From assembly GCF_009762775.1 (NCBI RefSeq), contig NZ_CP046401.1, forward strand, positions 5,654,001-5,718,000: a DNA stretch of 64,000 bases. The letters are read 5' to 3'. The DNA is from Maribellus comscasis (GTDB lineage: Bacteria; Bacteroidota; Bacteroidia; Bacteroidales; Prolixibacteraceae). Position numbers and translations under genes: made by a program. Position 1 is the first letter of the stretch. Each line of letters starts with the position of its first letter. The notes below the pieces were generated by a model. That model did no database searches. It saw only the letters and a program-made list of their open reading frames with translations, and was not told the origin of the DNA. This document shows, piece after piece, positions 57,712 through 64,000 of the stretch.

Positions 57712-58255
57712 CGTTTATGTTTAGTTGCTTATAATCATGCTGCAATCTTTTTTTTGCCCGGGTCAAATATGTTCGGGATGAGCTTTCCGGTATTCCAAGC
57801 TTTTCTGATATCTCATTATGATTGTAACCTTCAATTTCATACAAATTAAAAACCAATCGTTGCATCACAGGAAGCCTTTTTAAAAGTGTCAATACAAATT
57901 CATAATCAAGGTTTTCGATGACAGGTTCATTATAAAACGACTCATTCACCTTTTCATCATTTAAGTGTGAAAAACGTTTTTCCTTTCTAAGACTATCAAT
58001 ACAAGTATTTATAGCTATTCGCCTTATCCATGTTTTGAAGTTTTTTTCCTCGGCATAATACCGGATGTTTGAAAACACCTTCATGAAACAATCATTGGTG
58101 CTTTCTTCCGCCATTTCATAATTAATAACGTATCTCAAAGCAATGCCCATAACGTATCCATAATAACTTTTGTAAAGCATTTCATAACATTTTTTATTTC
58201 CTTCTTTGCAGCCTTGGATAATTTCCGGCAGATCTGGTAACTGTTTGTTGCCCAC
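57698..58255 (-). CDS. ECF sigma factor (RNA polymerase sigma-70 family)
   Basis: The 185-aa protein has region 2 (about residues 15-90, YKSYYGYVMGIALRYV and ESTNDCFMKVF) and region 4 (about 120-175, LLKRLPVMQRLVFNLYEIEGYNHNEISEKLGIPESSSRTYLTRAKKRL). There is no region 3, as in all ECF factors. It would direct transcription of envelope-stress genes, held back by the membrane protein encoded by the overlapping downstream gene. Region 4 and the start (MGNKQLPDLPEII) are complete. Confidence 0.9.
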   Translation of the reverse strand: MGNKQLPDLPEIIQGCKEGNKKCYEMLYKSYYGYVMGIALRYVINYEMAEESTNDCFMKVFSNIRYYAEEKNFKTWIRRIAINTCIDSLRKEKRFSHLNDEKVNESFYNEPVIENLDYEFVLTLLKRLPVMQRLVFNLYEIEGYNHNEISEKLGIPESSSRTYLTRAKKRLQHDYKQLNINDEQL

Positions 58256-58274
58256 TTTATCAATGCTAAAATAA

Positions 58275-58306
58275 AAACGCCAGCCCCTCTTAATGGACTG
58301 GCGTTT
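58275..58306 (-). terminator. Terminator downstream of the lipoprotein gene
   Basis: A 9-bp perfect stem, AAACGCCAG (58275-58283) with CTGGCGTTT (58298-58306), around a 14-base loop. On the minus strand it is followed by a T-rich tract. It lies 16 bp beyond the stop of the minus-strand lipoprotein gene and just before the sigma gene. Confidence 0.85.
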
Positions 58307-58322
58307 GTTTTCTCCAGTAACT

Positions 58323-58826
58323 TTAATTGTTTGTTACAGTTACAGTTGTATCCGCATTGTCCTCTTCAGGAATTTTTGATGCGTTGGCTACAGTGAACAC
58401 CGTATTCTCAGGCATTGAACTTAATCCCATAAATTTTAATAAATCAATAGCCAGAATTTCATCCTTAAGTTCCCCGTTTGGATCACAGTTATTTGCTGTT
58501 CGTTTAATAATCAAATTAATTCTTTGCGGGAATGTTTCCATAACATAGCCATTCCAAATAACATCAAACTTATTCGATTCACAACTTCCATTATAGGAAA
58601 CGGCAACATTTAGAATATTATCCGTTAAGTCAACATCCGTAATTTCAAACTCATCACTAAACTCTTCGGAACGTGATGCCTGTGCATTCTCGTAAAGACT
58701 GGCACTCTTGTAGAAATTGAAGTTTTCGCCAGGAACAGGAATGTCAACCCCACCTTTACTGTCATCTTTCTGGCAGGAAGCAATGATGAACACGAATGCC
58801 AAGGTTGCTAATTTAAAAGGTTTCAT
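58323..58826 (-). CDS. Putative lipoprotein of unknown function
   Basis: The 167-aa protein has a lipoprotein signal (MKPFKLATLAFVFIIASC, Cys18 lipidated). The mature part is polar with a beta-rich middle (DVDLTDNILNVAVSYNG) and two Cys (CESNKF, NCDPNG) that may pair. Its fold is not recognised. It is followed by a good terminator and is transcribed separately from, but in the same direction as, the sigma gene. It could be a target of that sigma factor. Confidence 0.75.
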   Translation of the reverse strand: MKPFKLATLAFVFIIASCQKDDSKGGVDIPVPGENFNFYKSASLYENAQASRSEEFSDEFEITDVDLTDNILNVAVSYNGSCESNKFDVIWNGYVMETFPQRINLIIKRTANNCDPNGELKDEILAIDLLKFMGLSSMPENTVFTVANASKIPEEDNADTTVTVTNN

Positions 58827-59001
58827 AATTTGTAATTTTAAAAGGTTCTTAATTTTTTATTCTCTCCCAATACGAATCTGCTTTTTAAAACGCTACACCT
58901 ATTTGTAAAAAGGATGGGAAAAAATGGGGATAAGTTGCTTTTGAATGTTATTGAAAGGCGGATTTGTGGCAATATTCTGGCTATTCAAATTAAAGAATCA
59001 A

Positions 59002-59419
59002 GGGAAGTTAGACATTCTAATAAAAAATGCAGGGACCATCTGAGGTGTACCATAAAATGCAACTGATTCAAGTATCAATACTTTCAAAAAAGTGTTTGAT
59101 ACAAATTTGTATGGTACAGTAAGAGTCGCACTGCTTTTATATATTTATTAAAACACTCGACCGAGACACGCATTACAAATGTAAGTTCAAGTCAGGGTTC
59201 GTTTACCATAGCAACCAACCCGCACAATATCTATTACCTCTACAAGCAGCCGTGTATCAATCATCAAAATCGGCCCTGAATTTGTACACAATTGCTTTGG
59301 CTTACAAACTGCATGATGCAGCATTCAATGTAAATCCAGTTGACCCAGATTTTACAAAAACCGATTTCAACCATCATCATGGAACAGATCCCCGAACGAT
59401 TAGTAGCTACATTTATTAG
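59002..59419 (+). pseudogene. Short-chain dehydrogenase/reductase remnant
   Basis: Fragments in shifting frames match a classical SDR. KLDILIKNAGTI is the NAG motif (59002 onward), followed by FDTNLYGTVRVALL. VYQSSKSALNLYTIALAYKLHD carries the YxxxK active site (Tyr codon at 59255), and VNPVDPDFTKTDFNHHHGT is the C-terminal part. At least one in-frame stop and several frameshifts interrupt them, and the Rossmann N-terminus is missing. The surrounding 58827-59703 interval contains no intact gene. Confidence 0.8.
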
Positions 59420-59703
59420 ATTAGCAATTTAACCCTTAATTCGCATTCCTTATTTTTAAATTCAAAAAATTACGGATAATTTATTCCTTTATATGGATAG
59501 GATAATGTTTTATAATGTGAGCGAAACGGTGACCCGGGAAACTCTTAGAAAGTAAACCATTGATATAAAGGCTTTAATGGGATCGGATTCGAGTCTTGGT
59601 ATCTCAACGATGTAAAAAATCAAAATTCTCAAAAGGCTGGTAAATTAAATGGTTTTTAGACTTTTTTGTTTTTTCGGTGTCAAGAAAAACCGATTAAAAC
59701 CAC

Positions 59704-60441
59704 TTATTCATTCATTCCCAGAATGGAGGTCACCTCTTCCTTGTAACTTCGGCCTAACGGTAACTGTTTCCCGTTTACTTCCACCGTGTTACCAAAAATA
59801 GCATCAATATTTTTTACAGAAACAATATAAGATTTGTGGATACGAATGAACCCTTTCCCTTTTAACAGGTTTTCGAAATTTTTCATGCGGTCGAGCTTGG
59901 TATATTTTTTTTCTTTGGAATGAATAACTACATATTCCTTCATTCCTTCCACATATAAAATGTCTTCAATATCTATTTTTACCGATTTGTAGCCCGACTT
60001 CACAAAAATAAAATCACGGGCAACTGGCTGGGCTTCACCTGCTTTTTCTGAAACCGGAGCTTCTGTTCCCGATTGCGAGTCAAATTTTGAAACCACTTTA
60101 TTTACCGACCGGACAAACCGCTCAAACGCCACAGGTTTTAACAGATAATCTGTAACATCCAATTCATAACCCTTCAGTGCATATTCCGAGTAAGCAGTAG
60201 TGAGAATAATATATGGTTTTTTCTGAAGCGTACGAATAAATTCAATTCCGGTAATTCCAGGCATCTGAATATCGAGAAACACCAGTTCTGCCTCACCGCT
60301 TTCAATAGTCTGGTAAGCATCGGCTGCTTTTCCAAATGTTGCCAATAATTGGAGCTGTGGCATTTTGGCAATGTAATCGCTCAGGTATTTTCGTGCAATA
60401 GGTTCGTCGTCAACTACTATACATTTTATTTTCGGAATCAT
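59704..60441 (-). CDS. LytTR-type response regulator
   Basis: The 245-aa protein has an N-terminal receiver domain (about residues 5-115; phosphoacceptor Asp in LVFLDIQMPG, Thr in ILTTAYSEYAL and Lys in LLKPVAF) and a C-terminal LytTR DNA-binding domain (about 140-240, DFIFVKSGYKSVKI, GFIRIHKSYIV, LPLGRSYKEEV). It overlaps the histidine kinase gene by 4 bp (60438-60441). It probably controls the adjacent barrel and Spy-like genes. Confidence 0.9.
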   Translation of the reverse strand: MIPKIKCIVVDDEPIARKYLSDYIAKMPQLQLLATFGKAADAYQTIESGEAELVFLDIQMPGITGIEFIRTLQKKPYIILTTAYSEYALKGYELDVTDYLLKPVAFERFVRSVNKVVSKFDSQSGTEAPVSEKAGEAQPVARDFIFVKSGYKSVKIDIEDILYVEGMKEYVVIHSKEKKYTKLDRMKNFENLLKGKGFIRIHKSYIVSVKNIDAIFGNTVEVNGKQLPLGRSYKEEVTSILGMNE

Positions 60442-61529
60442 AACATTTCTTTTTTGGCAAAAACCGGAAACTGTAGCGACACCATAAACTCGTTATTCTG
60501 TTTAACGGTCCGGAGTTCGTAACGTTCCCCAAAAATAAGTTGGAGGCGCTTTTTTACATTTGCCAATCCAATTCCCGGGCTTTTTCCTGTTTTATTTTCA
60601 GTAAAATTATTTTTGCAGATAAAGAAAAAATTGTCGTTTTCGTCCCAAATGTCCAGTTCTATCCATCCGTCATCTTCTTTCCCGATGGTGCCATGCTTAA
60701 AGCAATTTTCGATAAATGGCAGCAGCAATAATGGCGGAATAAAAACAGAAAGGTTACGTACCTGCACCGAAACGCGGATATTTTCAGGGTACGAAATACG
60801 CGTTTTTTCCAAATCGAGGTAATTATGGATAAAGTTCAACTCTTTTTCAACGGGGACAAGTTTCTGTTCGGTTTCATAAATCAGGTAGCGCATCGTATCC
60901 GACAGGCCAAGTACCATTTGCGGTGCGAGGTCCGACTTTGAATAGGTGAGCCCGTAAAGGTTATTTAGCGTATTAAATAAGAAATGCGGGTTTACCTGCG
61001 ATTTCAGGTACAGGATTTGCGCTTCCTGGCTGCGTTGCAGCTCTTCGCGGCTTTCCCGTTCCTTTTTGTCCTTGTTTTCATACAAACGCAAAAGAACCGC
61101 AATTATGCTTAATACCGAGTTCATTATCAAACCTATCAGAAAAGGGCCCCTTCCTGTTCCCAATCGGTTGTATTGCCAGATATCCCTTCCCCATTTTAAA
61201 TTATCAGGGCTTATTATTTTTTCTTCAGAAAAGCGGTTTGAAAAAAATGCTGCATCGCCGGGGAGTAATCCCAGAATCCTTACCCTTAAAACAGAAAAAA
61301 CAAAAATGGCGATAAGTTCAAAAATGATAAATAAAACGAGGTTCCGCCGTTTTATCAGAAATTCGTTGGCAAGCACCCAGCCCGAAAAGTAAAAGATGCC
61401 GGCCATCAGCATAATGCCGGCAACCGAGCGGTAGGCAGCCACTTTTACGGGAAGAAATATGGTCAGCGAAAAGAAAAGCGAATAAACCAGTATTAACCAA
61501 ACGGCGCTATGTATAACGATTTTTTTCAT
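60438..61529 (-). CDS. LytS-like sensor histidine kinase (His_kinase PF06580)
   Basis: The 363-aa protein has four N-terminal membrane helices in about 160 residues, then a short coiled linker (about 165-190). The His_kinase domain has the phosphoacceptor box VNPHFLFNTLNN (about residues 195-206) and a C-terminal ATPase with IENCFKHGT and GIGLANVKKRL. The sensor lacks a recognisable extracellular domain, so the signal is probably membrane-derived. It is paired with the LytTR regulator. Confidence 0.9.
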   Translation of the reverse strand: MKKIVIHSAVWLILVYSLFFSLTIFLPVKVAAYRSVAGIMLMAGIFYFSGWVLANEFLIKRRNLVLFIIFELIAIFVFSVLRVRILGLLPGDAAFFSNRFSEEKIISPDNLKWGRDIWQYNRLGTGRGPFLIGLIMNSVLSIIAVLLRLYENKDKKERESREELQRSQEAQILYLKSQVNPHFLFNTLNNLYGLTYSKSDLAPQMVLGLSDTMRYLIYETEQKLVPVEKELNFIHNYLDLEKTRISYPENIRVSVQVRNLSVFIPPLLLLPFIENCFKHGTIGKEDDGWIELDIWDENDNFFFICKNNFTENKTGKSPGIGLANVKKRLQLIFGERYELRTVKQNNEFMVSLQFPVFAKKEML

Positions 61530-61660
61530 GCCACAATGTTACTAAAATAAGCATTTTGCAGGCAACAACTTAAACCAACACAATGAATCTTTCAATCAAT
61601 GTACGCTTTCAGTCAATATGCCGAAAATTGAACCTGTTGGCAGTTGGTATAAGCCAATTT

Positions 61661-61675
61661 GTTGTTGGATGAAAA
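61661..61675 (+). repeat. Shared leader 15-mer, copy 1 (before barrel gene)
   Basis: GTTGTTGGATGAAAA at 61661-61675 recurs exactly at 62506-62520. Both copies lie in front of + strand genes next to the two-component pair, 118 and 63 bp from the respective ATG codons. Could be promoter or binding-site sequence for the LytTR regulator. Confidence 0.5.
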
Positions 61676-61792
61676 CTTTACCTGCTCCCGGCGGCGAAAG
61701 GGTACGTTTGAGATGAATTTAAAATGTTCAAAAGAATGAGAAAGCCAGGATTTACAATTAAACGATTTTCAAAAAACAAAAACAGGATTGCC

Positions 61793-62449
61793 ATGAAAAA
61801 AGCGGCTTTTATCTTTATCCTGTCCCTCTCGGTTTTGGGTTCGGGCGCCCAACACCTCACGGAGCGTTTTCGTCCGGTATATAGTGTCCACACCCCAAAA
61901 TTTGGAATTGTGGGCGGGCCGCAATTTAGCAACTTTCACGACGAAGCCGTGGGGAGCCCCAATGCCCTGTTTGGGTTTCATTTTGGGCTTGCATACAGTA
62001 TGCCCGTTTCCAAAAGGATTTCGTTTGAACCACAGTTGGTTTACTCAAAAAAAGGAGGGGCGGTTGATTATGCCCATGCGGCATATTATTATTACGACGG
62101 GACGCTCCGTTACAGGCTTCATTATCTCGAAATGCCGTTGCTGTTCAATATTCATACAAAAAATATCCTCGATTTTGTAGTTGGTGGGTATGTCGACTAC
62201 CTGGCCGATGCAACATTCAATGTTGCCACACCGCTTGGATACGGCTACGGGGAACTGGATTACGGTGATTTTGAAAAACTCGATTTCGGACTGACCGGCG
62301 GGCTTGCTTTCAATTTTCCGTTTCGTAAAATAACGCTGAAATATTCCTATGGTTTTAACAAAGTGGCCAACGATAACAGCGCTTATGTTTTTCTCGAAGG
62401 GGCAAAAAACAGTACGTTTTCCATCTCATTTACAAGATATTTGAAATGA
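61793..62449 (+). CDS. PorT-like outer-membrane beta-barrel protein
   Basis: The long frame opens at 61724, but the ATG at 61793 (MKKAAFIFILSLSVLGSGAQ) is a standard signal peptide, giving 218 aa. The mature part is an eight-stranded barrel (KFGIVGGPQFSNF, FGFHFGLAYSMPV, FGLTGGLAFNFPF, ending FSISFTRYLK). Expected in the outer membrane. Divergent from the sensor kinase gene, so it is a probable target of that two-component pair. Confidence 0.8.
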   Translation: MKKAAFIFILSLSVLGSGAQHLTERFRPVYSVHTPKFGIVGGPQFSNFHDEAVGSPNALFGFHFGLAYSMPVSKRISFEPQLVYSKKGGAVDYAHAAYYYYDGTLRYRLHYLEMPLLFNIHTKNILDFVVGGYVDYLADATFNVATPLGYGYGELDYGDFEKLDFGLTGGLAFNFPFRKITLKYSYGFNKVANDNSAYVFLEGAKNSTFSISFTRYLK

Positions 62450-62505
62450 AACTGAAAACGGAAACCGGTATGTTGAACAAAAACGGCGTTCGTTTAAAAC
62501 AATCG

Positions 62506-62520
62506 GTTGTTGGATGAAAA
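62506..62520 (+). repeat. Shared leader 15-mer, copy 2 (before Spy-like gene)
   Basis: Identical to 61661-61675 over 15 bases. It lies in the gap between the barrel gene and the 122-aa gene. Confidence 0.5.
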
Positions 62521-62582
62521 AATACCGGATACCCGGAAACTCTGATATAAATTTGAAATGAAATCAAAAAAAAATAAATGGT

Positions 62583-62951
62583 ATGAAAAAAATAGTAATC
62601 GTTGGTTTTATCATCTGCCTGTTCCCGGCAAAAATTTTTTCTCAAAATATCGGGGCACAATATTCGCCTGAAGAACGCGCACAAATACAAACGGAATGGA
62701 TGAAAGAAACCCTTCAGTTAAATGCCGGGCAGGTTTCGAAAGTTGATTCGCTCAACCTGGAATATGCTTTAAAAATGGAAAAAGTAAAAAGTGTACAGGG
62801 AAGGATAAGCCAGCTAAAAGAGGCCAGGGAGATATCGGAAGAAAAGGATGGGAAGCTCAAACAAATGATGGATGAGGGCCAGTTTGAGACTTATCTGAAA
62901 AAAAGGAAAGAATTGCGGAAAAAGATGAATGAGATACGAAAAGGGCAATAA
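62583..62951 (+). CDS. Small exported helical protein (Spy/CpxP-like)
   Basis: The 122-aa protein has a signal peptide (about residues 1-20, ending IFSQ) and a helical, charged mature part: WMKETLQLNAGQVSKVDSLNLEYA, then a Lys/Glu-rich helix ending ELRKKMNEIRKG. The 'L-x-L...Q' pattern of Spy/CpxP-type periplasmic chaperones is visible, but the family is not certain. It is followed 58 bp later by a related-type gene. Function inferred: periplasmic stress protein or chaperone. Confidence 0.65.
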   Translation: MKKIVIVGFIICLFPAKIFSQNIGAQYSPEERAQIQTEWMKETLQLNAGQVSKVDSLNLEYALKMEKVKSVQGRISQLKEAREISEEKDGKLKQMMDEGQFETYLKKRKELRKKMNEIRKGQ

Positions 62952-63009
62952 GCATAAAAATCAATTCGGTGAAAAATAATTTAATGTTAAACAATTAAAG
63001 CAGGATGAA

Positions 63010-63432
63010 ATGAAAACACGAAACATTTTATGGGGCATATTGGCAATGTTTGTTTTGCTGGGCCTCAGCAGTTTTCTGCCCGGCACACAGGCCGGAATCT
63101 GCAAAGCATTTCAAAGAAGCCCCGAAACACGGGCAAATGCCATTACTTCGGTTATGGAGGGCAGGCTCGGTTTGGATGAAGCCCAGGTTGAAAAGGCGTA
63201 CCAGATCAACCTGAAATATGCCAAAAAACTTCAGCCTTTTTGGGCAGGTACAAATCACCTGCCGGAAATTTCGGACGAGATGGCAGAAATTAATGCAGAC
63301 AGGAAAAAGGAGTTACTGGCCATCCTTACCCCGGAACAACGGGAACAGGCCGACCAGATACGCAGGAAATGGATTAACCGCCTCGAATCAACACTCGAAA
63401 GATTAAAAGAAAATGACTTTATTAACAATTAA
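63010..63432 (+). CDS. Small exported helical protein (Spy/CpxP-like)
   Basis: The 140-aa protein has a signal peptide (about residues 1-28, ending TQA) and a helical mature part with GRLGLDEAQVEKAYQINLKYAKK and KKELLAILTPEQREQADQIRR. The phrase LAILTPEQREQ is typical of Spy-like proteins. It differs in sequence from the 122-aa neighbour but shares its layout. Probably co-transcribed with it and with the lipoprotein that follows 11 bp downstream. Confidence 0.65.
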   Translation: MKTRNILWGILAMFVLLGLSSFLPGTQAGICKAFQRSPETRANAITSVMEGRLGLDEAQVEKAYQINLKYAKKLQPFWAGTNHLPEISDEMAEINADRKKELLAILTPEQREQADQIRRKWINRLESTLERLKENDFINN

Positions 63433-63443
63433 AATTTAAAAAA

Positions 63444-64000
63444 ATGAAAACAAAGAAAAACTTAATTTGGGCTTTAATAGCCGTGGCAGGGATGATTGGT
63501 TTTGTATCATGTAGTGATGACGATGATCCTGTAACTGAAGACAAAGAAGTATTTACCGAAGCGGAAGCTGTTGAAATTGTAGCCTATTCGGTAGCAAGCG
63601 GTAGCGACGGGCTAACCGCGGATATTGAAACAACTGCTGAACTTTCCGGGCAATCTGTTGATAGCAATGGCTTAAAGTCTGCCGACAGCAATACCCTTAG
63701 TTGTGGCGAATCCCGCGATACGACATTTACCTCTAAGTCAACCAGTTTAATTACCTTCGAGTCTTCGAAGATGTACGATTATATGCTTGAGTGCGACGAA
63801 TCGGACGACCCGCTCATGCTGGATTTCAGTTTTACCTATGAAGGAGAGTTCGATGCACCCCGGATTGCTTCACAGCATTCAGGGAGCGGCGATTTTACGG
63901 TTACTGATATCGAACACACGTCAGATATGTACCTGGTAAATGGCACATGGCAACGAAGCAGCGGCTTCGAATCCAAAATCCGTAACCAGGGCACACGGCA
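63444..64000 (+). CDS. Putative lipoprotein (3' end outside window)
   Basis: An open frame from ATG 63444 runs to the window edge with no stop (185 full codons). The N-terminus MKTKKNLIWALIAVAGMIGFVSC is a lipoprotein signal with a Cys at residue 23, followed by an Asp-rich stretch. The mature part is acidic and Ser/Thr-rich with several Cys. No known domain was recognised. It starts 11 bp after the previous stop codon, so it belongs to the same operon. Surface or periplasmic location expected. Confidence 0.75.
   Translation, partial: MKTKKNLIWALIAVAGMIGFVSCSDDDDPVTEDKEVFTEAEAVEIVAYSVASGSDGLTADIETTAELSGQSVDSNGLKSADSNTLSCGESRDTTFTSKSTSLITFESSKMYDYMLECDESDDPLMLDFSFTYEGEFDAPRIASQHSGSGDFTVTDIEHTSDMYLVNGTWQRSSGFESKIRNQGTR

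Noticed and set aside
1..64000. Search for CRISPR arrays, tRNA and rRNA genes and an integrase
   Set aside because: No regularly spaced repeats, cloverleaf candidates or tyrosine-recombinase motifs were recognised by reading; a dedicated scan could still find short ones.

Overview
The window comes from a member of the Bacteroidota, most likely a Bacteroidales/Marinilabiliales-type organism. The evidence is Bacteroidota-specific families (RteC, DUF1896, DUF4099/DUF3945, DUF5686, PorT-like barrels, an RND permease fused to TolC, ECF sigma factors with a barrel-bearing partner) and -7 promoter boxes of the TAnnTTTG type. No tRNA, rRNA, CRISPR array or integrase gene was seen.

Region 1 (1-19.2 kb) is part of a CTnDOT-like integrative conjugative element. 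It holds the C-terminal part of a relaxase, a VirD4/TraG-type coupling protein, a DUF4099/DUF3945 protein, DUF1896, a 1880-residue methylase-helicase, a small excisionase-like HTH protein and RteC. Two cargo insertions interrupt it. One is an opposite-strand AAA_14/DUF4143 ATPase. The other is an AT-rich five-gene module (4.7-9.6 kb): XRE regulator, Cap4-like nuclease effector, short middle component, DUF3732 ABC ATPase and a YejK/NdpA-like nucleoid protein. This module looks like an ABC-three-component anti-invader system.

Region 2 (19.4-55 kb) is almost entirely on the minus strand and is built from lipid-metabolism genes, efflux genes and six TetR regulators. Cassette A (19.5-27.5 kb) has TetR, KAS III, acyltransferase, radical SAM, patatin, glycosyltransferase, GtrA, TetR and an isoprenylcysteine-methyltransferase-like protein. 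A UbiB-like kinase, a phasin-like protein and two TetRs follow. A packed run (31.3-40.9 kb) then encodes a patatin-barrel protein, CdsA, a dolichol/diacylglycerol-kinase-like protein, a reductase, a CDP-alcohol phosphotransferase and a DUF5686 protein. Next come an RND efflux operon (41.0-47.2 kb), an MFS exporter with an AraC regulator, and cassette B (50.3-55.0 kb). Cassette B is a diverged partial copy of cassette A (TetR, acyltransferase, patatin, glycosyltransferase), and its glycosyltransferase is frameshifted.

Two of the TetR genes differ by one synonymous base over the whole CDS although they lie 27 kb apart. A 25-26 bp inverted repeat (TTGACTA-N11-TAGTCAA and variants) lies in front of five TetR genes, the RND operon, the KAS III operon and the methyltransferase. 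It usually overlaps a TAnnTTTG -7 box. I read this as one cross-wired TetR regulon controlling envelope lipid remodelling and efflux.

Region 3 (55-59.7 kb) is a decay zone with an IS21 istA remnant and a short-chain-dehydrogenase pseudogene, flanking an ECF sigma factor, its barrel partner and a lipoprotein. Region 4 (59.7-64 kb) has higher GC and looks like host backbone: a LytS/LytTR two-component pair, a barrel protein, two small Spy-like periplasmic proteins and a lipoprotein that runs off the end.
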